A program made the translations under genes and the position numbers. Source: Hallerella porci (GTDB lineage: Bacteria; Fibrobacterota; Fibrobacteria; Fibrobacterales; Fibrobacteraceae). Taken from it: DNA of 58,994 bases. The stretch is taken from the NCBI RefSeq assembly GCF_003148885.1, contig NZ_QGHD01000013.1:1-58994 (forward strand), read 5' to 3'. This document shows positions 35,813-44,641 of this stretch, piece after piece. How positions within the stretch are numbered: position 1 is the first letter of the stretch; the number at the start of each line of letters is the position of its first letter. Under the pieces are notes generated by a model. That model was not told where the DNA came from. It ran no database searches and was given only the letters and a program-made list of their open reading frames with translations.

Positions 35813-38800
35813 ATGAAAAAACTGTTTCTCGTCGCTTTAGCTCTATGCACATTTGCCGGCGTTTCCTATGCGGATCCCTGCAAAGACAAAACGAACGAAG
35901 CGAAAAGTATGCTTGCCAAGTGCAAGTCGATGAAGAAAGGCTCGCACGAATATAAACAGTGCGCAAGCTCTTACAATTTGCTGAAAACTCAAGCTCAGCA
36001 AGCCTGCCGCTCGGGCGGTATGGATGAAAACGAAATGCAGGCTGCAATTAAGCAGTGGCGTACTCAGGTGGACCGTTGCAAAGGTCAGCAGAGTTCTCGT
36101 TGCGCAAGTGCTCTTCAGCAGCTTGGTAACTACCAATATCGTTTGGAAGAAAAGTATCAAGTCGATAAAATCGCTCAGTACGAAGAAGATGTGGCTTGGT
36201 GCGAAGACCGCGATAACGAACCGGCAAAGTGCAAAAACTTAGGCTCGGGTCCGAAGGTTGACCACTCGAAGTCTCTTGCATACTTCCTCGAATACATTGA
36301 TAAGTATCCGAAAGAGACTAGAACGCCGAACGTGATGTATCAGGCTTCGTTCGTTCTCGAAGCAAGCGGTGAAGATGATAAGGCTTACAAGCTCCGTATG
36401 CGTCTTGTCAAGGAATTCCCGGATAACGGTCTTGTTCCGAAGACTTGGCTCCGTATTGCGGAATATCACTTCATGAACCGCAAATTCCGCGATGCTATTG
36501 ATGCATACAAACGCGTGACTGGCTTTGAAAACCTTACCGGTAAGGAAGCAGCTCTTGCGATGTATCACTTGGCAGAATCGTATTACAACATTGCTGAATA
36601 CGAAATCGCAGCTAAGACTTATTTCGTTTACATCGTCGGTTCTGACGCTGGTAAGTATCCGAGCGACCTTCGTTTGGAAGCTATGGACTTTATGGCAGCA
36701 TCGTTCTCGGATATCGATGACGGTGTTCGCGTTGCAGCAAAGTTCCTCAAAGACAAGGATGTTAAGTTCAAAGATTCTCTTTATTACCGTATCGGTATGA
36801 AGAATAAGGATCACGACCGTAACGAAGAAGCGGTGCAGTCCTTCCGTTATTTGCTCGATATCAACCCGGATTATGTGGATGCTCCTCTTGCTGATGTGGC
36901 AATGGTTGAAATTCTCATCATTCAGCAAAAGTTTGATGAAGCTCAAGAACAACGTAAGTTGGTCGTGAAGCGTTACAGCAAGAATTCTTCTTGGTATAAG
37001 AAGAATAAGCAGTATCCGAAGTCGGTTGAAAATGCAGAACGTGCAATTCGCGCTGCGATGCTTGATATTCCGCAGTACGATCATGCTCAAGCCGCTAAGT
37101 TGATGAAAGAAGGCGATACCGAAGCTGCAAAGAAGCGTTATGCTGTTGCGATTAAGGGTTACAACGACTTCTTGAATCAATATAAGAATGAACCGACTTG
37201 GGACGAATACAAGGTTTATGCAAACTTGGCTCTCGTCTATCAAGAAATGAATCAGTATGCTAAGTCTGCTGATATGTTCAACAAAATCGTAGATGCTGAC
37301 ACGAACCGTTATGGTCGTCGTCCGCTTGGCTCGGCTGCTCCTTACAAGAAGGAAGACGCTGGCTATAACGCTGTGATTATGATGGACAAGGCTCGTGCAG
37401 ATGCCCAAAAGAACAAGGCAGAAGACGATCCGGTCAAGGCTTACAATCTCCCCGAAACGAAGGCTTACTTTGCTCAAGTGGACAAGTATATGTCCAAGTT
37501 CTCGAAACAGAACGAAGCCGTGGAATTGGCTTATAACGCAGCTATTGTTCGCTATCAAGCAAAACAATACAAGCTCGCTGTGACCGACTTCCGCAACTTG
37601 AAGCAGAATTATCCGAAGAATCAATACATTCTTCTCATCAGCCGTATGCTTGCTCAATCTCTTCTTGAATCCGATCAGTTGGATGAATCGCAGAAAGAAT
37701 TTGAATGGTTGCTCAAGCAATATACCGAAGTGAAGGAAACTCGCAACGATTCGATGGCGAAGATTATTCGCACTTCGATTGCTGCTGTGCTCTTCCAAAA
37801 AGCAGATCGCGCTGTGAAAAATGGTCAATTTGAACAAGGTGCTCTCGCTTACTTGGATCTTGTCAAGCATTATCCGAAAGAAGCTTTTGCGGATAAGGCT
37901 GTGTTCGAAGCAGGTACTGCTTACGAAAAAGCAAACAAGTTTGAATTGGCGGCGCAGACCTTTATGATGCTCCCGATGAACTACGGCACTTCGCCGCTTA
38001 CCATCAAGGGTATTCTCCGTGCTGCAATGGATTACAAGAAAGCAGGCAAGCCTGAACAAGCGGCTCAGACCTTCCTCTTCATTACGAACAACTTCGAAAA
38101 GGACTCGATGGCGTTTGCTGCAATCGGCTTTGCTGCGGCAACTTATGACTCGATTCCGAACAAGAAGATGGCTGCTCAGACTTACGAAATTGCCTACAAG
38201 AAGTATCATGATCACGAAAAGACTCCGGGCATGCTTTATAGCGCTTGCTTGACTTACGATGAAGCAAAACTTCCGGAAGAAGCAATTCGCTGCTCGAAGG
38301 ATCTCGTTCGCGATTATCCGAAGAGCTCTTACGCTCTTGATGCTGCCTTTAGCATTCCTATCGCTTACCAGAACGCCAAGCGTTGGAACGAAGCGGTGGA
38401 CGCTTACATCTTCTTCACGAAGACTTATACGACAGACAAAGAAAAGTTGATTGCTGCTTATATCGGAACAGCTCGCGCTTATCGCGAACTTAAGGATGAT
38501 AAGAACGCTGCGGTTTACTACAAGAAGACAATTGACGCTTATGACAAGTACGGTCTGCAAATCAAGAATGCGGATCCGGGCGTCCCAGCAGAAGCTGCGT
38601 TCTACCTCGGCGAAATGGAATTTGCAAAGATGGCAGATGTCCAAGTTGCGGGTAAGCAAAAGCAGAAAGACGCTGCAGTCAAGCAGTTGACCGAAATTTT
38701 GAAGAGCGCTGTGGGTCACTACTCGAAGTCGGCAACCTACGCTTCGGAACAATGGACCTTCCGTGCAACGAACAAGATTGGCTTCCTCTTCGTCACGATG

Positions 38801-39571
38801 GCTGCTAAGATTCGTGAACAGGAACTGAACGGCAAGACCGATGAAGAAAAGTTCGCAGAACGTATCGGTATTGTGCAACAGCTCCCGGGCTATTACGATC
38901 AGGCTCAGCCGATCTTCCAGAAGAATATCGACTTGGCTCGCGATCAGGGCTTCTACAATGCGGATGTGATTGCTGCAGAAGAAGGCTACATTGAAATGTA
39001 CTACCAAGGCTGCGCCGTATTCGTCGAAGTCGGTGATGCATTTGCAAAGTCTCCGCTGCCGGATAGCGTTGAAATTGTAACGCAGTATGTGGAATACGAA
39101 GGCATGACCAAGGAAGACGCAGAAGTGGCTGCAGGTGAAGATTTGCAGGCATACCGCGAAGAATTGGAAAGCCGTTCAACCGCTGCTCGTGAAGCTGCTG
39201 TGCCGCGTTGCGCAACTGGTATCCGTGCTTCGGAACACTACGGTATCGATAACCAATGGACGCAGAAGCTCTATGAACTTCTCCGCGAATTGGACGACCA
39301 AAACGAAGCTCTCCAGATTAAGATTACCAAGTTCGACGCTTCTAAGCTCTTCCAAGACCCGACTTACTTCAAGACGAAGGCTCGTTTGGATCAGGTGAAG
39401 GCTTCCAATGTGATGACGAAGGAAGAACAGTTGGCGACTTATCAGGAAATTTTGAAGGATGCAGAAGCTGAAAATGAAAAGCTCCGTGCAGAACTCAAAG
39501 AACTCCAAGCTCGTTTAGCGCCGCCTCCGTCAGCCGCTCCGACTGCTCCGGCAGCAGGTGCAGCTCAATAA
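35813..39571 (+). CDS. Giant periplasmic TPR protein
   Basis: 1252 residues. Signal peptide (MKKLFLVALALCTFAGVSYA), a Cys-rich N-terminal part (Cys in DPCKDK, AKCKSMKK, QCASSYN, ACRSGG, DRCKGQ, RCASAL, WCEDRDN, KCKNLG), then more than 15 TPR-like helices pairs from about residue 165 to 1000 (for example FRDAIDAYKRVTGFE, FEQGALAYLDLVKHYPKEAF). The end is a coiled coil (EILKDAEAENEKLRAELKEL) and a Pro/Ala tail. It would be a large scaffold in the periplasm. Codons are highly biased, so abundance is expected. Ends just before a strong terminator. Comparable TPR proteins are known near gliding (Agl/Glt-type) loci in other phyla; that link is inference. Confidence 0.75.
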   Translation: MKKLFLVALALCTFAGVSYADPCKDKTNEAKSMLAKCKSMKKGSHEYKQCASSYNLLKTQAQQACRSGGMDENEMQAAIKQWRTQVDRCKGQQSSRCASALQQLGNYQYRLEEKYQVDKIAQYEEDVAWCEDRDNEPAKCKNLGSGPKVDHSKSLAYFLEYIDKYPKETRTPNVMYQASFVLEASGEDDKAYKLRMRLVKEFPDNGLVPKTWLRIAEYHFMNRKFRDAIDAYKRVTGFENLTGKEAALAMYHLAESYYNIAEYEIAAKTYFVYIVGSDAGKYPSDLRLEAMDFMAASFSDIDDGVRVAAKFLKDKDVKFKDSLYYRIGMKNKDHDRNEEAVQSFRYLLDINPDYVDAPLADVAMVEILIIQQKFDEAQEQRKLVVKRYSKNSSWYKKNKQYPKSVENAERAIRAAMLDIPQYDHAQAAKLMKEGDTEAAKKRYAVAIKGYNDFLNQYKNEPTWDEYKVYANLALVYQEMNQYAKSADMFNKIVDADTNRYGRRPLGSAAPYKKEDAGYNAVIMMDKARADAQKNKAEDDPVKAYNLPETKAYFAQVDKYMSKFSKQNEAVELAYNAAIVRYQAKQYKLAVTDFRNLKQNYPKNQYILLISRMLAQSLLESDQLDESQKEFEWLLKQYTEVKETRNDSMAKIIRTSIAAVLFQKADRAVKNGQFEQGALAYLDLVKHYPKEAFADKAVFEAGTAYEKANKFELAAQTFMMLPMNYGTSPLTIKGILRAAMDYKKAGKPEQAAQTFLFITNNFEKDSMAFAAIGFAAATYDSIPNKKMAAQTYEIAYKKYHDHEKTPGMLYSACLTYDEAKLPEEAIRCSKDLVRDYPKSSYALDAAFSIPIAYQNAKRWNEAVDAYIFFTKTYTTDKEKLIAAYIGTARAYRELKDDKNAAVYYKKTIDAYDKYGLQIKNADPGVPAEAAFYLGEMEFAKMADVQVAGKQKQKDAAVKQLTEILKSAVGHYSKSATYASEQWTFRATNKIGFLFVTMAAKIREQELNGKTDEEKFAERIGIVQQLPGYYDQAQPIFQKNIDLARDQGFYNADVIAAEEGYIEMYYQGCAVFVEVGDAFAKSPLPDSVEIVTQYVEYEGMTKEDAEVAAGEDLQAYREELESRSTAAREAAVPRCATGIRASEHYGIDNQWTQKLYELLRELDDQNEALQIKITKFDASKLFQDPTYFKTKARLDQVKASNVMTKEEQLATYQEILKDAEAENEKLRAELKELQARLAPPPSAAPTAPAAGAAQ

Positions 39572-39588
39572 AAGTCACTTTTGAGACT

Positions 39589-39617
39589 AAAAAATCCCGC
39601 CAAAAGCGGGATTTTTT
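39589..39617 (+). terminator. Strong intrinsic terminator
   Basis: AAAAAATCCCGC and GCGGGATTTTTT form a perfect 12-bp stem around CAAAA, followed by GG and seven T. It closes the OmpA/PorV/TPR transcription unit 17 bp after the stop codon. Confidence 0.92.
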
Positions 39618-39748
39618 GGTTTTTTTCGTAAAAAAATGGTAGTAATTTAAAATTTACAGCATAAAAGTATCCCAAAACGCAAAAAAAAAAATAAATATGC
39701 GATTACAGGAAACAAAACACAACTCACTCATATACAAGGAGTATTCTA

Positions 39749-40369
39749 ATGTCTAAAATGCTTCAATCTTTCAACCCGTCCTCTGATGGTTGGCAGTTCA
39801 TGTGGATCATTCTCGTGGTCGGTCTGATTGGTCTCGGCTTCTCGGTTGAACGTATCCTCTACATCATCGTGAAGAGCGCAAAAGGCCGTGCTAAATTCTT
39901 GAATCAATTTGGCCAGCTCATCAGCGCTAAGCAGTATGATCAGGCTTTGAGCTTGGCTCAAAAGTCCAAACTCCCGATCGCACGCGTTGTTGCTGCAATC
40001 GTGAGCAACCATGACGCTGGTCGTGAAGCAATGCAGAACGCTTCGGATGCAGTCTTCCTTACCGAAGCTCCGCGTCTTACTCGTTACGTTTCGATCATTT
40101 CCGTGATGGCTTCTATCTCCACCCTTCTCGGACTGATGGGTACGATTTATGGTCTGATCTTCACATTCGATGCTGTGGCTAACAAACCGGCTGCAGAACG
40201 TCCGAAGGCTCTTGCTGATGGTATTGCTATCGCTATGGGTACTACCCTCCTCGGCCTTATCTGCGCAGTTCCTCTGCTCGTTATCGTCGGTATCCTGAAC
40301 ATGAACAGCGAACGTTTGATTCAGGAAATGGAAGAAAAAGGTCTCAAGATCATCAACGCCCTGTCGTAA
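39749..40369 (+). CDS. exbB: ExbB/TolQ/MotA-type proton channel subunit
   Basis: 206 residues with three membrane helices (about 15-38, 108-132, 160-185). The family signature is in STLLGLMGTIYGLIFTFDAVA, with 'GIAIAMGTTLLGLICAVPLLV' in the last helix. Thr and Pro residues that line the proton path in TolQ/ExbB are in place (GTTLLG, AVPLL). With ExbD it makes an inner-membrane proton-driven motor. Good ribosome site (AAGGAG) before the ATG. First gene of a four-gene unit. Confidence 0.92.
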   Translation: MSKMLQSFNPSSDGWQFMWIILVVGLIGLGFSVERILYIIVKSAKGRAKFLNQFGQLISAKQYDQALSLAQKSKLPIARVVAAIVSNHDAGREAMQNASDAVFLTEAPRLTRYVSIISVMASISTLLGLMGTIYGLIFTFDAVANKPAAERPKALADGIAIAMGTTLLGLICAVPLLVIVGILNMNSERLIQEMEEKGLKIINALS

Positions 40370-40409
40370 TTGTTGCTAACTGAGAACAATTATTTAGATA
40401 GGAGTTAAA

Positions 40410-41297
40410 ATGGCAAAAGAAATCAAGAAACCTGCAAAGCCTGAAGAACCGGATTTGCTCCCGGCGATGGGCTTGTTTACAATTCTGATTCCGATGCTGC
40501 TCTCCATGACGTCATTCCAGAAGTTGGCTGTCGTCGAAGTCAATCTGCCTGAACGCAGTATGATGCAGATGGATGACCAAACGCCTCCACCTCCGGATGA
40601 GCAAGCATTGAATCTGTCCTTGGCCATTACTGATGAGTATCTCGTTATCGGTGCTCGCGGCGGTTTCCAACCCAACGTTTACTTCAAGGAATTTTGGGTA
40701 TTCCGTTGCAAATCCGATGCGCAGCTCATTTCGTATGCTGCTGACGATGTCAAGTCTTTGATTAAGTCAGGTTCTGCTCCGAAATGCAAAGACGGAACAG
40801 AAATGGACAAAGAAAAGTACACCTATTTGATTGAAAAAATCGAATTGGCGATGCTTGAAAAGACTTCGGAAGAAGACGCTGGCCGCTTAATTTGGGGCGT
40901 CTATACTTCCCAGGAAGAAGCTCAGCCGGATAGCGTTCTCGTGGATGGCAATAACAACTTCCTTGCTCTCGTGGGTGAAGGTGACGGTGGCGTTTCCGCT
41001 CCGGCAGCCCTCAAGAAACCGGGTGCAGGTGTTGGCGTTGCAACTCTCGCGCAGAACTCGGCTCGTAAGCTCAAACCTGAAGATGCTGCAAAGTTGATTG
41101 TTCATCCGCTTTCTGCGTATGATGAAATCGCGAAGCAGTTGATTGCGATTCATACCGCCTTTATCGACTTGGAAGATGTGGACAACATCATTATCGTGGC
41201 AAACGATGATGTTCAATTCGATAAGATCATTGCTTTGATGGACCGTGCGAAATCCGCCGGATTTGTCAAGGTTAACCTTGCTAAACTGGGAGGCTGA
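40410..41297 (+). CDS. Oversized ExbD/TolR-like protein
   Basis: 295 residues, about twice the usual ExbD length (about 135-165). The N-terminus has the ExbD plan: a cytoplasmic Lys/Pro-rich start, one membrane helix at about 18-38 (AMGLFTILIPMLLSMTSFQKL), then a periplasmic part starting VVEVNLPER. The conserved membrane Asp of ExbD is not at its usual place: the helix shows no Asp after 'LLPAMGLF', a point against this subunit carrying protons. A large insert (about 75-200) holds two Cys. The end 'VDNIIIVANDDVQFDKIIALMDRAKSAGFVKVNL' is typical ExbD. Probably a structural partner beside the normal ExbD. Confidence 0.75.
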   Translation: MAKEIKKPAKPEEPDLLPAMGLFTILIPMLLSMTSFQKLAVVEVNLPERSMMQMDDQTPPPPDEQALNLSLAITDEYLVIGARGGFQPNVYFKEFWVFRCKSDAQLISYAADDVKSLIKSGSAPKCKDGTEMDKEKYTYLIEKIELAMLEKTSEEDAGRLIWGVYTSQEEAQPDSVLVDGNNNFLALVGEGDGGVSAPAALKKPGAGVGVATLAQNSARKLKPEDAAKLIVHPLSAYDEIAKQLIAIHTAFIDLEDVDNIIIVANDDVQFDKIIALMDRAKSAGFVKVNLAKLGG

Positions 41298-41298
41298 T

Positions 41299-41793
41299 AT
41301 GGCACGTAAAATGCGCAAATATAGCGAAGACGTCCCGTTCTCCCTGACCTCGATGATGGACATGATGACCATCATTCTGGTGTTCCTTATCAAGAACATG
41401 GACGCAGAAGGTCAGTTGATTACCCAGGCCGAAAACTTGATCTTGCCGATTTCCACTTCGAAAGTGCAGCCGAAAGAAGTTTCGCTGTCTGTGGTGGTTG
41501 ACGCAGGTTATGTGGTGGTCGATAATCAAAAGATCATCCCGACGCCGGACGTGATGGCTCAAGAAGACCTCTTGATTGCCAAAGTGGACTCGGTGCTTAA
41601 GGAACGTCGTGCAACGGAACGTGATCACGCTTTGAGAGCTGGGCTTCCGGCTGATGAAGCGGGTAACATCATTATCCAGATCGACAAGAATATCCCTTAC
41701 GACGTCATGTACAAGGTGATGGCAACGTGCGGCTTCTCGGGCTACACAAACATCTCCTTCGCAGTGATGATGAAGAACGGCGGGGAGGAATAA
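41299..41793 (+). CDS. exbD: ExbD/TolR-family transport protein
   Basis: 164 residues from the ATG at 41299 behind GGGAGG. One membrane helix at about 18-37 carries the family Asp (VPFSLTSMMDMMTIILVFLI, Asp in S-M-M-D-M-M), the proton-carrying residue of TolR/ExbD. The periplasmic end has 'IIIQIDKNIPYDVMYKVMATCGFSGYTNISFAVM', the usual ExbD close. It lies 1 bp after the oversized ExbD-like gene and 1 bp before the TonB-like gene. Confidence 0.9.
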   Translation: MARKMRKYSEDVPFSLTSMMDMMTIILVFLIKNMDAEGQLITQAENLILPISTSKVQPKEVSLSVVVDAGYVVVDNQKIIPTPDVMAQEDLLIAKVDSVLKERRATERDHALRAGLPADEAGNIIIQIDKNIPYDVMYKVMATCGFSGYTNISFAVMMKNGGEE

Positions 41794-41794
41794 T

Positions 41795-42742
41795 ATGGCA
41801 GAAAAGACTGTAAAACAGAAGAAGGCAGTGGATCCTTTCGTAGCTTCCTTGATGCCGGAATCCGACAAACGCTTTGCGGGTGTTGCTGTCATTTCCATCA
41901 TCGTCGCTATCTCGTTCTCTCTCTGGGCTTCTATGTATGAAGCTGTCGTGGACGACGTCATCTTCGAAGAAACTGGAACCGAAGAATTGACGACGACCAT
42001 GAAGATCGAAGACAAGAAGGAAGAGAAGAAGGAAGAAAAGAAGAAAGAAGAACCGAAGAAGCCTCGTAAGAAGGCTGGTGGTGGCGGAAAACCGCGCGGA
42101 AAGGGTCAGCCGAATGCTCCTCAGACCCGTGGCGTTTTGAAGCTTCTCACCGCTCAGACGACGAAGTCTAACTATGCAGCTTATGATTTGATGAAGGACC
42201 AAAAGTTCTCCAAAGACATCAATAAGGTGCTGAAGGATGTCGCAGGTCTTCAGACAACGGGAAAAACCGTTCTCGGTGGACGTCGCGGCAAGGCTGATGG
42301 CGGCTTCAACGAAGGTTACGCAGAAGGTGGTTCCGGTGGTATCGGTGACGGCCTCGGCGGACTTCTCGGCGGTGGCGGCGGTGGCATTGCTACCAAGGCT
42401 CGTGGAACGATTAAGACTCCGTCTGCCCGTGACATTGACATGGGTGCAGGTGGCGGTTCTCGTTCGGCTGCGGACATCATGAAAGTTGTTCGTCAGCGTA
42501 CTCCGGGTCTTCGTCACATCTATAACAAGTTCCTGAAGAAGCAACCGGGTTTTGCTGGAAAGGTGACTCTCCGCTTCACGATTGCTCCAGGTGGCGATAT
42601 TATCAGCATCTCCATCGCATCTTCGACAACCGGCTTCGGTGAATTCGATAATGCAGTGAAGAACACGGTAAAGCGCTGGACCTTCAGCAAGGTCAAATCG
42701 GGAAATACAACGGTGACGATTCCGTTCACATTCTCCGAATAA
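41795..42742 (+). CDS. TonB/AgmX-like energy transducer
   Basis: 315 residues: cytoplasmic start, membrane helix at about 28-46 (GVAVISIIVAISFSLWASM), Lys/Glu-rich stretch (EKKEEKKKEEPKKPRKK), Gly-rich stretch (GGSGGIGDGLGG, GGGGGGIATKA) and a C-terminal TonB-like domain at about 230-315 (VVRQRTPGLRHIYNKFLKKQ, GKVTLRFTIAPGGDIISISI, TVKRWTF). This AgmX/PglI type C-terminal domain, seen in myxobacterial gliding proteins, would contact outer-membrane or periplasmic partners and pass on motor force. The Gly-rich linker may span the periplasm or peptidoglycan. It ends the unit before a strong terminator. Confidence 0.85.
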   Translation: MAEKTVKQKKAVDPFVASLMPESDKRFAGVAVISIIVAISFSLWASMYEAVVDDVIFEETGTEELTTTMKIEDKKEEKKEEKKKEEPKKPRKKAGGGGKPRGKGQPNAPQTRGVLKLLTAQTTKSNYAAYDLMKDQKFSKDINKVLKDVAGLQTTGKTVLGGRRGKADGGFNEGYAEGGSGGIGDGLGGLLGGGGGGIATKARGTIKTPSARDIDMGAGGGSRSAADIMKVVRQRTPGLRHIYNKFLKKQPGFAGKVTLRFTIAPGGDIISISIASSTTGFGEFDNAVKNTVKRWTFSKVKSGNTTVTIPFTFSE

Positions 42743-42757
42743 TTTGATTCGACTGTG

Positions 42758-42794
42758 AAAAAAGGCTAGAAACTTCGGTTTCTGGCCTTTTTTG
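42758..42794 (+). terminator. Strong intrinsic terminator with UUCG tetraloop
   Basis: AAAAAAGGCTAGAAAC pairs with GTTTCTGGCCTTTTTT (one G-U pair) around TTCG, a very stable tetraloop, followed by GTTATTTTTT. It closes the exbB-exbD-tonB-like unit. Confidence 0.93.
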
Positions 42795-42855
42795 TTATTT
42801 TTTCTTGCGAATTCTATAAATACAAATTAGTTTTAAGGGAAAATAGGAGATGACG

Positions 42856-44142
42856 ATGAAATTGAAAACAGCTGCTGCGCTCGGTTTGACTGTGGGAATC
42901 TTCGGTGTTGGTTCGGCTTTTGCAACCTTCGCTCGTATTGAATCCATGGGCAAGAACACGACGTATATCATGGATGATGTCAGTATCTTTGACAATCCGG
43001 CGAACATCAATTTGTATCCGAATTATTTGATCGGTGGCTTTGGCCCGTATCAAGAAGATGTAGAACGGGGAACAAACAAAGACCCGCAGCATCCGACATT
43101 TGGAGGCATTTTCTCTATCAGTTTGGGAAGCGAAGAATCTCCCGATCCGCGGATTTCCATCGGCGGCCTTTTTGGACGCGAAGACGCTGAACTTTTCCAA
43201 TTCCTTCCGGATTATTACATCGATGAAAAGGGTCAAAAGCATTCTGTCCCGCGGACGGTGACGAACTTTGACGGCTTCCTCGGCGGAACTCTTTCGAACG
43301 GCAATGCGATGGGCTTGCATGTTTACATTGCGCATCAAGACGGCGGCGATGAAACGGAAAGCGGCGTTTATCAAGTAGATGAGAATGCTTATGCTTCGGT
43401 CATTCGCGCGGACGCTGGTGTCAATTTCCAGTTGACGAATACGATTGACTTTGAACTTTCGGGCGGTCTTGCTCGTGTGCAATATGGTCCAGAGCATAAG
43501 AATTTCTTTGACGACGGCGATTTCTCGTACTTGGTGAGTTCGCGCGCATTCTTTGCGTTAGACGCTCTCGATGGCGAATTGGTCCCCGCGATGAAAGCGC
43601 ATTTTATCAAGGCTCCTGGGATGAAGGATACGCATGCTCAAGTCGGCTTGGGCGTAAACATTAGCCTTGACCGCGGATTTTTCTGGCTCGGCGGTGACTT
43701 CGTTTGGAATAAGAAGAAAGCTCGCGATTGGGTTTTTGATTATAAGACCGGCGAAGCGACTTATGATGCGCAAGATGAAGCGGGCGATTGGGATACTCGC
43801 AAAGATATCGGCGGTGTCGTAAGCTTCGGTATTGAACGGAACATTTGGTTTGATTGGTTTGTCATCCGTGTCGGAGGTCAAAAGGCTGTACTTTACACGG
43901 AATGCGATAAGAATGAAAGCAATGCGGGCAAATCGGGAATCTGCTCGGACGATGGAACATTCTTCTCGACAAATCCGGTGGGCAATGGTAAAATTGATGA
44001 CCATGTCGGCTGGGGCTTTGGCATTAACATCGAAGAAAAATTGAAAATCGATGTGACGATTGCCGAAGATCTTTTGTTCCGCAATCCGTTCCAAGGAGAA
44101 GGTCGCTGGTTCTCGAGAATTGACGCGACATATTCCTTCTAA
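42856..44142 (+). CDS. Outer-membrane protein, probable beta-barrel
   Basis: 428 residues. I place the start at the ATG at 42856 because AGGAG (42845-42849) lies 6 nt upstream; the in-frame ATG at 42850 abuts that site. Signal peptide (MKLKTAAALGLTVGIFGVGSAFA). The mature start (FARIESMGKNTTYIMDDVSIFDNPANINLYPN) recalls the 'N-P-A' start of PorV/FadL-type barrels, and the protein ends with a strand closing in Phe (RIDATYSF), the outer-membrane insertion signal. Cys pair in 'TECDKNESNAGKSGICSDDG' may form a loop. A Fibrobacterota-type barrel; substrate unknown. It has its own leader after the terminator. Confidence 0.7.
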   Translation: MKLKTAAALGLTVGIFGVGSAFATFARIESMGKNTTYIMDDVSIFDNPANINLYPNYLIGGFGPYQEDVERGTNKDPQHPTFGGIFSISLGSEESPDPRISIGGLFGREDAELFQFLPDYYIDEKGQKHSVPRTVTNFDGFLGGTLSNGNAMGLHVYIAHQDGGDETESGVYQVDENAYASVIRADAGVNFQLTNTIDFELSGGLARVQYGPEHKNFFDDGDFSYLVSSRAFFALDALDGELVPAMKAHFIKAPGMKDTHAQVGLGVNISLDRGFFWLGGDFVWNKKKARDWVFDYKTGEATYDAQDEAGDWDTRKDIGGVVSFGIERNIWFDWFVIRVGGQKAVLYTECDKNESNAGKSGICSDDGTFFSTNPVGNGKIDDHVGWGFGINIEEKLKIDVTIAEDLLFRNPFQGEGRWFSRIDATYSF

Positions 44143-44166
44143 TTTTTTCACTCTTTGAGTTTGCAG

Positions 44167-44200
44167 AAAATCGTCATGCGTAGGCTTGGCGATTTTTTGT
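44167..44200 (+). terminator. Terminator after the outer-membrane protein gene
   Basis: AAAATCGTCA (44167-44176) and TGGCGATTTT (44187-44196) form a 10-bp stem with one G-U pair, followed by TTTG. The T run overlaps the TATTTT box (44200-44205) that serves the next gene. Confidence 0.7.
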
Positions 44201-44211
44201 ATTTTTGAATT

Positions 44212-44580
44212 ATGCGAAAAATTTTATTTCTTTCATTTGCTTTTCTCATTCTTTTGGGCTGCGCGGAACCGCCGGAAAATATCGAAGAAAAATTGTCTGC
44301 GTATTTGCAAGATGATTTGAAATTTATGGTGGCGCAAACTTTAAAAGCGAGCCACGATAAAAGCGCGTTGTTGGATTCTCCGTATTATAAGATTCGCGAT
44401 TTGCGATTCTTTGACGATGCGCATTCCAAAATGTATTCGGCTTACGCCAAAGTGGATTTTTTCATCTACCGCGACATTAAAATGTACGAGGAGAGAAAGT
44501 ATCGTTATGACAATCATTATCTGCAATGGGATCGCTATTTGAAAGAATGGCATTTTGGAACGGATAACGATGAAAAGTGA
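44212..44580 (+). CDS. Small lipoprotein, unknown function
   Basis: 122 residues. Lipoprotein signal with lipobox LLGC (MRKILFLSFAFLILLGC). The mature part is rich in Tyr, Lys and Asp (YKIRDLRFFDDAHSKMYSAY) with no domain I know. It precedes the mreB operon by 61 bp on the same strand. There is no Shine-Dalgarno; TATTTT (44200-44205) ends 6 nt before the ATG, which suggests a leaderless message. A role in cell shape is only guilt by neighbourhood. Confidence 0.6.
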   Translation: MRKILFLSFAFLILLGCAEPPENIEEKLSAYLQDDLKFMVAQTLKASHDKSALLDSPYYKIRDLRFFDDAHSKMYSAYAKVDFFIYRDIKMYEERKYRYDNHYLQWDRYLKEWHFGTDNDEK

Positions 44581-44641
44581 ATTATAAATTTCGCTTTTAT
44601 TCTATATTTTTCTGCAAAAAATTTTTAGAAGGAATTTTACT

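Noticed and set aside
36239-39007. 922-codon open frame opposite the TPR giant; also 18498-20495 and 20496-22688 opposite gltB/gltD and 32171-33760 opposite the OmpA-type gene
   Set aside because: All lie antisense to highly codon-biased genes that avoid TTA, CTA and TCA, so antisense stops are absent by default. Their products are Arg/His/Phe-rich nonsense.
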